64,000 nucleotides of DNA from Aspidapion aeneum (Eukaryota > Arthropoda > Insecta > Coleoptera > Brentidae): the NCBI GenBank assembly GCA_963576565.1, contig OY755040.1, forward strand, positions 23,998,543 to 24,062,542. The letters run 5' to 3'. Of this stretch, positions 47,045-57,129 are shown one piece after another. A model generated the notes under the pieces. It was not told the DNA's origin and ran no database searches. It saw only the letters and a list, made by a program, of their open reading frames with translations. The position numbers were made by a program, and so were the translations under genes. Numbering within the stretch: position 1 is the stretch's first letter; each line of letters opens with the position of its first letter.

Positions 47045-47791
47045 TGCTTCGTCCCGGCGTTTAGTTTTAAGATATAAAATTTAGAGACATTTATCTAAAT
47101 TAGAATGCTTTTTATTTTCTTTTTTTTGCTAGAGTTATGCTAAAACTTTATACTTAAAGTTACTTTTATTTCTTGGTTTAAACTAATTTAGTTACTAAGA
47201 TATGCCTTGCCTACAAAAAGGGTAAAAATTTGAATTTGCGCGGTGAATTATATGCTCAAGAATGCATTGACTTTACTTTATTATTTTTGCTTTTTCTACC
47301 TTGAGTATATCCATTTTCCATCCTTTTTTAATTTAAGTTTTCCCTAATTTTATACATACCTTACTGCTGCTACATACAGCAGTGCTCCAACGTCCGTCTT
47401 GCTATACGGAGCTCATGCAAATATTTGGGGTACTCTCCATACCAGTGATATATATTGATCGCCAAGTGAAATCACATGCGTGCCTTTTAAGACAGCGGTC
47501 GTGTATAAACATTTATGGATTGCTTTGAAGTGCTACTGCTACTACTTTGATTGGAATTATTTGGATTCGACTGTGCAGTTGTCCATGTACCAAGTTCCTT
47601 TCATCCAAGGGTAAGTCAAAGTGTTTTTGAGCTGCGTTTCTTTACATTTTTACTTATTCCCTATGCTACTATTCCTAACTAAGAACACAAAAGTGTAACC
47701 TAAGAGTGGGAACTATTGGACTGGAGATCCCTATTGCTACAGTTCGGTTGGTTTGTTGACTTTTTCATGCGAAAGACGTCTCGACCGACCA
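47045..47791 (+). repeat. 5' LTR
   Basis: 747 bp, from 'tgcttcgtcccggcg' to 'cgaccgacca'. The copy at 53590-54336 has the same length at a constant offset of 6545 bases, and I found no difference where I compared them. Promoter details are not resolvable by eye. Confidence 0.95.
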
Positions 47792-47796
47792 TTTTT

Positions 47797-47813
47797 TGGT
47801 CCTTCGAGCCGGA
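47797..47813 (+). promoter_or_regulatory. Primer binding site, tRNA-Tyr type
   Basis: 'tggtccttcgagccgga' starts five bases after the LTR and is complementary to the 3' end of eukaryotic tRNA-Tyr (…TCCGGCTCGAAGGA plus CCA) over 17 bases. It would prime minus-strand DNA synthesis. Confidence 0.88.
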
Positions 47814-48321
47814 TTTCCCGTTCTGCGTAATAGGTGCTCTCAGAGTTGCATAATTGTGTTTGAAGTTAGGACTTTACTTTGCGTCTTTTTGAGACAAGGC
47901 ATATCTTAGGTTTTACATTTTATCTACGGTGTGTCTATTGTACGTTGCACGTACCAACTTGCATTGCATTTTTTTTTATTTGTGCAATATACAAATTGCA
48001 TACAAATTTTGAAAAAAAATTTTTTTTTTCAAAATTAAAAATTATTGCGCTGTCGATGTATGTAAGGCTTGCGTTTCCTTGCGTACCTACACAAATATAG
48101 AAACTCTTATCAGTTGCTAAATTTTTTGTGCATATTTATTAGCATTTATACTTTTTGCTAAAAACTTGCTGTTCTTTACTCAATATTTGCTAAAAGCCGC
48201 TGGCCTTTTAATATTGCTTTGAATCTTGGTTTACGAGGGAATTTGAAAAGTACTACGATATATTTTTTAAATTTGCTTCCCTTATTAACTATTGCTTTAC
48301 TTTACACTTTAACCTTTTAAA
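47814..48321 (+). other. Untranslated leader of the BEL element
   Basis: About 510 bases between the primer site and the gag start. It should hold the packaging signal, which I cannot define. The open frame 47879-48100 inside it has no motif. Confidence 0.6.
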
Positions 48322-51300
48322 ATGGTAAACGATACCGAAAAAAAGGTAAGCTCGGCTAAGGCCTTGCGTCAGACTGCAATCAATCAGTTGAGTGTGCTTG
48401 AACACTATGCCAATCAGGCGAAAACAAATCCAGCTGCTCACACAAAGTTTAAAGTTAACTTTAAAAAACTTTCTTCTTGTTGTAAGAGCTTTGAAAAGCA
48501 TCATAATGCTTTACTGATCTTGATTTCAGACGATTCTGAAGCTCTGGAAGCTCAGAATAAAATACAAAAAGATTTTTTGGATAGATGCGTAGAGGTTGAG
48601 GCTTTGCACTATGATTTATTTGAGGTGGAGGCTGAAGAAATAAATCGAAGCCACAATGAGGTAAATAATCAAACAATTATTTTTCCGGAACCAGAATTTT
48701 CTCTTCCCAAGTTAAATGTCCCTCCTTTTTCGGGCGATGTTGAGGAGTTTCCAAGCTTTATTGAGATTTACAATGCGGTTGTACATACGCGTAAGAGCTC
48801 GGATATTGAGAAGTTTAAATATTTACGTACGATTTTAAGAGGCCCTGCTTTAAATTTAATTAAAAATATACCTCTTGAAGGAAATAATTATTTACTTTGC
48901 TACGATACGCTGATTTCCAGATATGACAATAAGCGCTTGCGTGCGGTTTCTTACTGGAAATCTATCGAAAACTCACCTCGGCTATCCAATGATGACGTTT
49001 TAGAATTGCGCAAAATGCTAGATACGTTCAAGGAAAACCTTGATTGCTTAAAAAATATGGGATATGCGACCCATAGTTGGTGCTTTATTACTGCGAACAT
49101 GCTTTTGGATCGATTAGATCCGGGAACGCGTAAGTTATTTGAACAAAATCACGCTTCTAATTTAATGCCAAAATACGAAGATATTTACAAATTTTTAGAG
49201 CAACATTGCACGTCTCTTGAATCTTTATCTTTGTCTATGAAACAAGATAATGTTCAAAACTCACGACCAGGGAACTTCTCGAGATCCCCCCGTAATCCAC
49301 GAAATAAAACAGTTTTACTTGCAAACAGACAGTCACAAAAAACTCCAAATTCCAAACAAAACACGTGTTTCTACTGCAAAGCAAAAAATACACATCTGAT
49401 TTTTAGCTGTGAATCTTTTTTAATGAAACCAATTCAAGAACGCATTGATTTTATTAGAAATAATAAGGGATGCACCAACTGCATGGCTAGTTTTCATCAA
49501 GTAAACTCGTGCACTTCACAAAAAAGATGTAGATTTTGTTTTTTAAATCACCACAGTCTTTTATGCCTAAAAAATAACTCCCCAGCTTCGGTGATTGCTT
49601 CTTCTTCTGTGACGTCTAGTGGATCACAAACTAACCCCGTAGAAAATCAGATTACTGAAAATAAATCTATTCACGCGGGTACTGTGCTTGGCGACTATGA
49701 CACGTTGCTTTGCACTGCTTTGCTGCACATCCGTGATGCATACGGAAATTGGCACGAAATACGCGCCATCTTGGATAATGGCGCCATGTGCTCCTTTATA
49801 ACGAAAAAATGTGCGAATGCACTCGGACTTCCTAAATCCAACATTTCGCTTAATGTAAACGGTTTAGGAGATATGTCTACTACGGCGCGCCATGCGGTGC
49901 ATTGTAAAATTGCTGCTATCGATAATAAATCGAAAATTTTTAGTCTAGAACCTGTATTAATAGACCAAGTTTGCGATAAAATGCCAAGTGTATCTTTTAA
50001 CCAAAATTCTTTGCACTACTTAACTGGTCTAAAATTAGCTGATCCCAGTTGGTATAATCAAGCTGGAATTCAGCTTCTTATTGGCGCGGACCTTTATGGA
50101 TCACTTTTAGAGGAAGGTAGACTTTATTTCGGTCCAGACACCCCCTCTTGTATTAATACAGTCTTCGGATGGACTTTGCTCGGAAAAATGCCTCTGCAAA
50201 ATGCTGCTTTTGCATCAAAAAGTATTTCTACTTTTATGGCAACTATTTCCACTCCTGATTTAAATAATACCTTGCAAAAGTTCTGGGAGTTGGAAGAGGT
50301 TCCTACGGTGGAGAAAAATTCACCTTCAGATATTTTTTGCGAAAAATATTTTGAAAAAACTACTATACGCGATGTGGACGGTAGATACACCGTTTCGTTG
50401 CCTTTTAAAATCAATCCCGTTGATTTCGGCGATACCCGAACCCTTGCTTTGCGTCGGTTGTACTCGCTTGAAAAACGTTTGCTAAATGATAAAAAATTAT
50501 TTACTTCTTACTCACAAGTAATGCAAGAATACTTGGATATGGGTCACATGCGTGCAGTTTCACCCCCTAATAACTCAGAAATTCATGAATATTTTTATAT
50601 TGCTCACCATGCGGTTATAAAAGAAAGCTCGAGTAGCACGCCTGTTCGTCCTGTCTTTGACGCATCGAGTCATTCTTTAAATAAGTCTAGCCTAAATCAA
50701 GCCCTTCACACGGGTCCTAAATTACAAGGAGATTTAGTTAAAATTTTGCTTAATTTTCGGCTACATAAATATTGTTTTGTTAGCGATATTTCTAAAATGT
50801 ACAGAATGATAAATGTGGAGGAAAATCAACATAAATACCAACGAATTTTATGGCGTTTTAATTCTGAAGAATCGGTGCAAGATTACGAATTAAAAACTTT
50901 GACTTTCGGGGTAAACTGTTCTCCATATTTAGCAATTCGAACCTTGCTTAAATTAGCCGATGATTATCAAGACTTACCGTTGGCTTCTGCGATTTTAAAG
51001 GACAGCGTCTATATAGACGACTGCGTAGTAAGTTGCAATGATTTTGATCAAATCATGCTTATGAAAAATCAATTAATTGAGTTATTAGGGCGAGGTGGAT
51101 TTGAACTGAAAAAATGGGCATCAAACGAACCCAAATTGCTTGCAGACTTGCCTGCAACCCACATACAAACCAAAGACTTTTCTTTGGATCGAGAGGATGC
51201 AAACTCTCTAAAAATTTTAGGCTTGAGATGGAACCCTCAAAGTGATAACTTTTTTTATTCTTTTAATTATAATACAAAAATTTGCACTAAGCGTAATTTG

Positions 51301-51510
51301 CTTAGTACCCTTGCGAAATGCTTTGACCCTTTAGGTTTTCTTACACCGGTTACGTTTTTTGCAAAAAATTTAATCCAGTACTTATCGTTTATAAAGTTAG
51401 ATTGGGATCAGTTAGCACCCCCGGAAATAATTTCCAAGTGGAAAAAATTCGAGGAAGAACTCAAATTATTTTCTGATTTTTATATCCCAAGAATCATTTT
51501 CAATTTTGTC
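48322..51510 (+). CDS. BEL/Pao gag-pol, gag to RT-connection part
   Basis: The start ATG is set by an in-frame stop at 48310-48312, and 'aaaATGg' is a good insect context. The frame runs to 51684, but the last ~58 codons are out-of-frame read-through, so the true coding ends near 51510. Residues 130-280 fit the DUF1759 gag domain ('LNVPPFSGDVEEFPSF'). Three cysteine knuckles follow: C349/C352/H358/C363, a canonical CX2CX4HX4C at C384-C397, and C403-C415. The protease has 'ILDNGAMCSFI' with D485 in a D-x-G motif. RT carries 'VRPVFDASS' (775-783), D822 in 'FVSDISKMYR' and 'YIDD' at 897-900. The polyprotein makes the capsid, cuts itself and copies element RNA in cytoplasmic particles. Confidence 0.93.
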
Positions 51511-51512
51511 AA
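51495..51512 (+). other. Frame break between RT and RNase H
   Basis: Upstream coding uses the frame of 48322 up to about 'IPRIIFNF'; downstream coding uses the frame of 51546, where 'IVGFSDASERG' (RNase H first Asp) is read from 51513. Moving from one to the other needs a -1 shift, equal to one missing base. No canonical X-XXY-YYZ slippery heptamer lies in the overlap: the closest, C-AAU-UUU, does not fit. A one-base deletion or an assembly error is more likely than programmed frameshifting. Confidence 0.8.
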
Positions 51513-53546
51513 ATTGTTGGATTTAGCGATGCATCCGAGCGCGGTATGTGTGCGGCGGTTTATTTTCGTATTGTTTATCAAAACGGAGATATTAAAACGT
51601 ATTTTGTGTGCGCAAAATCGAAAGTCGCTCCCATTAAAAGAATCAGTATTCCCCGTTTGGAGCTCTGTGCGGCAGTTTTGCTAGCTAAACTCATTCAATT
51701 TATTCAAAATACTTTTGCTAATAAAATTGCTTTTCAAAATACTATTGCTTTTACGGATAGTATGGTAGCGCTCTCTTGGATCAAAGGATCACCACATGCG
51801 TGGCGCACTTTTGTATCCAACCGAGTCACATACATACAAGAAAAAATTCAGCCTTGCGATTGGAACCATGTTCCTTCTGAATTAAATGCCGCGGACCCCG
51901 GGTCACGTGGTCTATTGCCTGCAGATTTAATTAATTGTTCCCTTTGGTGGCAAGGACCCGAGTTCCTTTGTAAGCCACAAGAGACATGGGATTTTACTAA
52001 AAATAATATTACTACACCCAAAGAAGCTCTCGAAGAGGAGCGAAAATTGGTGTTTGCTGCAACAATTGAACCAAATTTTTTGGATTGTCTGCTTAACAAA
52101 TTTTCAAATTTTTTGCGTTTAATTAGACTTGTTGCTTTTATACTACGTTTTATTCACAATCTTCGCGCGCGTAAATTTAATAATGAGAAAATTATTATTA
52201 ATTCTACGTGGTTAATACAATATGAGTTACAAAATGCAATATTTGTGCTTATAAAACACGTGCAAAATAAATATTTTCAAAACGAGATTTCTTTACTTGT
52301 CGATAATAAACCGTTGCCAAAGGTTTTTAGAAAATTAAATCCGTTTTTGGATCAAAATAACATTTTACGCATTGGCGGAAGATTATGCAATTCGGAATTA
52401 GATTATGACAAAAAATGTCCTATACTTTTACCCGGTGATTCTCAATTTACAAAGTTATTGATTGCGCATACTCACGAGAAACATATGCATACCGGCATAA
52501 ACACGACTTTATTTTTACTTTTTCAAAATTATTGGATTTTTGCAGCTAAAAGGCATATAAGAAAAATAATTTCGCGTTGTTCTACATGCTGGCGCACGCG
52601 CCCCAATAATTATCAACCCCCTGTTGGAAATTTGCCAAAATTTCGCGTTTCACAAGCAAAAGCTTTTCAACACGTTGGCGTTGATCTTACGGGAAGTTTT
52701 GCTATTACAATGAGCCGCATGCGCGGTGCAAAACGACTTAAGGCTTATGTCGTTCTATTTATTTGCGGTTGTACGAAGGCGGTACACTTAGAAATTGTGT
52801 CAGACTTATCGGCAGACGCTTTTATGGCAGCATTCCGACGTTTTATTGCCAGAAGAGGACGCGTGGAAGTAGTCTACTCGGATAACGCGTCGAATTTTAC
52901 GCTTTCTGCTAAAATGCTTAACGAGATGTTTGCTGAAGTTGCTAATCGCGAATCAATTCGTTGGCACTTCAACCCTCCATCCGCACCCCACATGGGCGGT
53001 TTGTGGGAAAGTAACATCAAAAGTGCAAAGTCTCATTTACTACGAGTAATTGGAGAACAGGTGCTTACTTTTGAGGAGCTTTATACTGTGGTTACGCAAG
53101 TAGAAGCTATCCTCAATTCTAGGCCTTTGTGTCCAGTCAGCACAGATCCAAATGATTTGACTGCACTGACGCCCGGTCATTTCCTTAGCCTGGAACCACT
53201 TACGACTGTTCCAGACCTCGATTTTGACCAAGTGCCTTTAAATAGGCTTTCTCGGTGGCAGTTGCTGCAAAAACTGCATCGCGATTTTTGGCGTAGATGG
53301 CACAGAGATTACTTACATACATTGCAACAACACGCTAAAGTGAATCAAGACAAAATTGATCCCATTGCGATTGATACGATGGTTTTGATCAAAGATGATC
53401 AAACCACTCCCTTAAATTGGGTATTGGGACGAGTAGTAGGATTGCACCCTGGTACTGATAATGTAGTAAGAGTTGCTACAGTTAAAACCTCCAAAGGTTT
53501 ATTCAAGAGGCCTTTGGTGAAATTATGCCCTCTCCCTAATGCTTAG
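51513..53546 (+). CDS. BEL/Pao pol, RNase H, integrase and C-terminal domain
   Basis: Continues the polyprotein in the shifted frame; the annotated ATG at 51546 is internal, because 'GFSDASERG' lies before it. Numbering from that ATG: RNase H acidic residues in 'PRLELCAA' (E39), 'FTDSMVALSW' (D71) and 'NAADPGSRG' (D117). The integrase zinc site is 'AHTHEKHMHTG' with 'CSTC' (C345/C348). The integrase core triad is D380 ('GVDLTG'), D446 ('YSDNASNF') and E488 ('GGLWESNIKSAK'). The DUF5641-type domain spans about 565-660 ('RWQLLQKLHRDFWRRWHRDY'). All active-site residues are present, so apart from the frame break the enzyme part looks capable. It would insert the cDNA in the nucleus. Confidence 0.93.
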   Translation: MVGFSDASERGMCAAVYFRIVYQNGDIKTYFVCAKSKVAPIKRISIPRLELCAAVLLAKLIQFIQNTFANKIAFQNTIAFTDSMVALSWIKGSPHAWRTFVSNRVTYIQEKIQPCDWNHVPSELNAADPGSRGLLPADLINCSLWWQGPEFLCKPQETWDFTKNNITTPKEALEEERKLVFAATIEPNFLDCLLNKFSNFLRLIRLVAFILRFIHNLRARKFNNEKIIINSTWLIQYELQNAIFVLIKHVQNKYFQNEISLLVDNKPLPKVFRKLNPFLDQNNILRIGGRLCNSELDYDKKCPILLPGDSQFTKLLIAHTHEKHMHTGINTTLFLLFQNYWIFAAKRHIRKIISRCSTCWRTRPNNYQPPVGNLPKFRVSQAKAFQHVGVDLTGSFAITMSRMRGAKRLKAYVVLFICGCTKAVHLEIVSDLSADAFMAAFRRFIARRGRVEVVYSDNASNFTLSAKMLNEMFAEVANRESIRWHFNPPSAPHMGGLWESNIKSAKSHLLRVIGEQVLTFEELYTVVTQVEAILNSRPLCPVSTDPNDLTALTPGHFLSLEPLTTVPDLDFDQVPLNRLSRWQLLQKLHRDFWRRWHRDYLHTLQQHAKVNQDKIDPIAIDTMVLIKDDQTTPLNWVLGRVVGLHPGTDNVVRVATVKTSKGLFKRPLVKLCPLPNA

Positions 53547-53576
53547 TTCAGAAAATACCATACCCTGGGTATTTTC

Positions 53577-53589
53577 AGGGGGGCCGGAA
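53577..53589 (+). promoter_or_regulatory. Polypurine tract
   Basis: 'aggggggccggaa' directly precedes the 3' LTR and would prime plus-strand DNA synthesis. Two C residues interrupt the purines, so the functional tract may be just the AGGGGGG part. Confidence 0.8.
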
Positions 53590-54336
53590 TGCTTCGTCCC
53601 GGCGTTTAGTTTTAAGATATAAAATTTAGAGACATTTATCTAAATTAGAATGCTTTTTATTTTCTTTTTTTTGCTAGAGTTATGCTAAAACTTTATACTT
53701 AAAGTTACTTTTATTTCTTGGTTTAAACTAATTTAGTTACTAAGATATGCCTTGCCTACAAAAAGGGTAAAAATTTGAATTTGCGCGGTGAATTATATGC
53801 TCAAGAATGCATTGACTTTACTTTATTATTTTTGCTTTTTCTACCTTGAGTATATCCATTTTCCATCCTTTTTTAATTTAAGTTTTCCCTAATTTTATAC
53901 ATACCTTACTGCTGCTACATACAGCAGTGCTCCAACGTCCGTCTTGCTATACGGAGCTCATGCAAATATTTGGGGTACTCTCCATACCAGTGATATATAT
54001 TGATCGCCAAGTGAAATCACATGCGTGCCTTTTAAGACAGCGGTCGTGTATAAACATTTATGGATTGCTTTGAAGTGCTACTGCTACTACTTTGATTGGA
54101 ATTATTTGGATTCGACTGTGCAGTTGTCCATGTACCAAGTTCCTTTCATCCAAGGGTAAGTCAAAGTGTTTTTGAGCTGCGTTTCTTTACATTTTTACTT
54201 ATTCCCTATGCTACTATTCCTAACTAAGAACACAAAAGTGTAACCTAAGAGTGGGAACTATTGGACTGGAGATCCCTATTGCTACAGTTCGGTTGGTTTG
54301 TTGACTTTTTCATGCGAAAGACGTCTCGACCGACCA
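53590..54336 (+). repeat. 3' LTR
   Basis: 747-bp direct repeat of 47045-47791 with the same ends. Confidence 0.95.
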
Positions 54337-54341
54337 ACGCC
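54337..54341. repeat. 5-bp target site duplication, right copy (acgcc)
   Basis: Matches 47040-47044. Confidence 0.9.
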
Positions 54342-54760
54342 CTCTTTTTCTGCGCCCTATTGGTTGCCATTCTAAGACCTGCTTTGGTAAACTTTCGTCG
54401 CTCATCCGTTGTACATGGCCGTACCATATTAGTTGCCTTTTAGTGATGTCATCCGTTATGCTTCCCTCGATTCCCATTCTTTCTTTTATGATCTCATTTC
54501 TTATGTGATCTGTTCTAGATATTCTCATTGATCTTCTTATTGCATCTATTGCAAATTTTACATTCTTTTTTATCTCTCTGCTCTATAAAATACTGTTAAG
54601 ACAACCAATAACCTTTCACTATTCTTTTTTCCAGTTCTTTACAGCCTGATCACGTCTTATCAAATGTGACACCCAAGTATACATACTCATTACATGGAGA
54701 TATTTTTTGTCCATTATCTAGTTTTCAAGTGAATTAGTTAATTAGTTTCAGTTCACTTCT
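54337..54760 (-). pseudogene. RTE-like LINE, part upstream of the BEL insertion
   Basis: The minus strand from about 54760 reads 'LDNGQKISPCNEYVYLGVTF' with a stop soon after, then 'KNVKFAIDAIRRSMRISR', 'TKRQLIWYGHVQRM' and 'LPKQVLEWQPIGRRKRGR' down to the TSD. It resumes at 47044. These are the post-RT and C-terminal parts of an RTE-like LINE ORF. The ATG-initiated frame at 54528 is internal. Stops and a deletion near 54620 show it was already dead. The clade name is tentative. Confidence 0.8.
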
Positions 54761-55044
54761 GTTTAATTTTTTTTTAAACAAAAGTATCTACAAAATACAA
54801 CGATGAACAGTGGGGTAACCTAGTCCTGAGAAATGTTAAGAATAGTTATAAGGGTTCTCAAATACCAAATTGCAAATAATGCAAGGACCTAAAACTATAA
54901 ACAACAAGTGAAATTAAATTCATACCTTTGACAGTGGGAAGGAAGAATTATAGAGATCAGTTGGATGGTTTGGTCGAGTTAATACTCTGAAAGTTTCTCG
55001 TTCTTGTATTGAGACACCACACACATGCATAGATAGAAGTTGCC

Positions 55045-55260
55045 TTCTTGAAAATTCCTATAGCTGTTTAGAAGCTATCGTGTTACGGACAGACATACAC
55101 ACACACACACAGACATCACGACGATATTGCTAAAAATAACACATTTTCGGCGTGATCTAAAAAAATTTTTTTTTCGAAAATAATACCTTCCCTAGCCATT
55201 GCCGCGCTGGCTAGGAAGGTATGAAATATATATTTCTTATAAATGGATATTTTGATGTAA
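55045..55260 (-). repeat. GT-rich dispersed repeat nested in the tRNA-like element
   Basis: Complement of the 62-kb copy: an (AC)n run, 'gatattgctaaaaataacac', and the hairpin 'accttccctagcc' / 'ggctaggaaggt' at 55185-55220. Confidence 0.65.
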
Positions 55261-55295
55261 ATAAATAAATAATTAAAATAGTTGTTGTGTTTAAA

Positions 55296-55366
55296 AACTA
55301 CTTAGTTTAATGAAAGAGCGTTTGCACACAGAACAAGAGATTCAGGATTCGAGTCCCAGCCGAAGA
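55296..55366 (+). ncRNA. tRNA-like module, upstream copy
   Basis: 'ttagtttaatgaaagagcg' (A-box-like), 'tttgcacacagaacaag' (anticodon-arm-like) and 'ggattcgagtccc' (B-box-like) followed by 'gccgaag'. The acceptor 5' side is eroded. It is related to 23850-23923. Confidence 0.5.
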
Positions 55367-55580
55367 GAAACTTTTTTTTGAAAATTATATTGCCAATCGC
55401 CTATTGCGATCAGAAATTTTAAAACAGGAATTTGAGTTTTCATACCTTTGACAGTGGGAAAGAAGATTTATAGAAATCAGTTGAATGACTTCGAGTCGAG
55501 TTAATACCCTGATAATTTTTTGTTCTTGTATTGAGACACCTCACACATGTATAGAAAGATGTTTTCCAAAAATTTATGAT

Positions 55581-55628
55581 GGTCTTTGGTAGCTTAATGT
55601 AAGAGCGTTTGCGTACAGAGCAAGAGAA
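55581..55628 (+). ncRNA. tRNA-like module, downstream copy, T arm deleted
   Basis: 'ggtctttggtagcttaatg' gives an acceptor 5' side and a good D-arm start (GCTT/AGAGC). The anticodon arm TTTGC-GTACAGA-GCAAG is intact. The sequence then passes directly to 'gaactttttt', so the T arm and 3' acceptor side are gone. Confidence 0.5.
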
Positions 55629-55710
55629 CTTTTTTATAATTCTTCTTTCTTTAATTTTAATTGTTGTTTATGGTTTTAAGTCCTTGCATTATTTGCAATT
55701 TGGTATTTGA

Positions 55711-56959
55711 AAATATAATGTTTATGTTAAGCACGAAGTTTCGGTTAGGAAACGTGCTTAAATTACGTAACGCAAAAATTCATGATTTTTCACACTCGCT
55801 ACCTCCTCGTAACGCATTTTCAAGAAAAATCACATTAAAAAAATATTGGGTGTAACTCGTTTTGCTATTTGTCTTTTTTAATTATAAGTTTTTATTGTTT
55901 GTGCTTATCAAATGCCATTGCTGTTTACTTAGCTTACATTTTTTCGCTATTATATTTATTTGTTAAAATAAAATAATGGGGGGACTTATTGAGTTAGACG
56001 TTGAATGCCTGGAGCCTAAAGCCCATGAACTTATTCGTGCAGAATTGCAAAAATGTGTTTGGTACGCATGCTTAGCCTTAATTTATTTAAAACCAGGAAA
56101 GAGAGCCTATCAAAATCATAGAGAATCTTATTATTTAAATGTAAAAAATATCGATTACAAAAAACAGCCTAGATAATTAACATACTTTCTGTGTTTAATA
56201 AGGATAAAGGAATATCAAGTTCCTACTGTGCAAACTTGACATTAATAAGCATCTAAAAATGTCTCCCATGCTTATAAAATGTTTAAAAAATATTTTTAAT
56301 GATAGCTACTATATAAGATCGCTAAAAGACGACTTAATTGGCTTTTTTTGTGTACCTCTATAAAACAGCTATTTCTGTGGCCTTTTATAGACTTTGTTTG
56401 TTTTGCCAATGGCTGCTCTCTTTGCAACACCAATTTCTTGGCACTTAACCGCTATTGACTTACTCCTCGACAACTTTCACAGCATCTCAGAGAGTTAGAA
56501 TTTAGAATATGATCACCAGATGGGGGCCAATCATTAACAAAGACGTAATATCCTCCTAAGACCTGACGTCTATTTAAATGGACATTTAGTTTTTTTTGTC
56601 TTATCATTAAAATCTGTGGAAGCAAATCCATCAATCCATTACAATAGACATGCAGACCAAGTGGTAAAGATTAGAAACTTCCCATTTTTGCCATTTCTAA
56701 CCGGTCGTTTAGGTTATAAATATCACACGAAAAGGCACGCATGTGGTTCTGATAAACTAAATGGTAAGTAGAGGGGATATTTTATTTTTTTTATTAAAAT
56801 TTATATTAAATATATTAGACTGATTCACTATAAATATGTGGTAAAAAAATTGTAACGATATTTCATTGTCTTTTGTTATTTTTGTAGTCTTTAAAATATG
56901 TCTATTTAAATGGACAGCGGTTCTTAACCAAGGCAAAAAAACTCTTCTCACAAGTTCTA
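55711..56959. other. Unassigned stretch
   Basis: The plus frame 55976-56176 (66 residues, 'LIELDVECLEPKAHEL') is not recognised. Minus frames at 56452-56634 and 56757-56951 show no motif. Confidence 0.4.
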
Positions 56960-57125
56960 TTTTTTAAAAGTTTTTAGTCAAAAGAAGTTTTTACACCCCG
57001 GAGAAGTTGAGGAGGGTCTCCTGAAATTGTTAGAAGACCCCGATATTGACGTATCTGATAATAAGGTCTTGGCAGTTGTAATTCCCATCAATGAAGAATC
57101 TTTTTAAGGGATTCCAGAAGCAAAC
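56960..57125 (+). pseudogene. Unidentified acidic coding fragment
   Basis: The plus strand reads 'FLHPGEVEEGLLKLLEDPDI', then 'DVSDNKVLAVVIP' and a stop near 57107. The acidic, helix-like style recalls the N-terminal part of piggyBac-type transposases, but no diagnostic motif is present and I do not assign it. It runs directly into the LINE fragment that follows. Confidence 0.3.
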
Positions 57126-57129
57126 TTTA

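Larger units (their letters stand above)
47045..54336 (+). mobile_element. BEL/Pao LTR retrotransposon, nearly intact
   Basis: A 7292-bp element with 747-bp direct LTRs, each starting TG and ending CA, a 5-bp TSD, a tRNA-Tyr-type primer site, a gag-pol coding region and a polypurine tract. The domain order gag, protease, RT, RNase H, integrase and the C-terminal DUF5641-type domain define the BEL/Pao superfamily. There is no env-like frame: only 43 bases separate the pol stop from the right LTR. A single frame break just before RNase H is the only lesion I find. It is inserted in a minus-strand RTE-like LINE. Confidence 0.95.
54858..55710 (+). mobile_element. TIR element carrying two tandem tRNA-like modules
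   Basis: The ends 54858-54917 and 55650-55710 are 61-nt inverted repeats with about four mismatches, tip 'tcaaataccaaattgc'. The interior has two direct units, each beginning 'catacctttgacagtggga' (54922 and 55441) and continuing through 'ttcttgtattgagacacc' to a tRNA-like sequence (about 55300 and 55581). The first unit is further interrupted at about 55045-55260 by the GT-rich dispersed repeat. The element at 23798-24149 carries a single unit with the same 5' end. It has no protein and no clear TSD. Confidence 0.7.

Noticed and set aside
51495..51512. Programmed -1 ribosomal frameshift in BEL pol
   Set aside because: No canonical slippery heptamer, and BEL/Pao elements normally use one continuous gag-pol frame; a one-base lesion is simpler.
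53547..53589. env-like third frame in the BEL element
   Set aside because: Only 43 bases lie between the pol stop and the 3' LTR.
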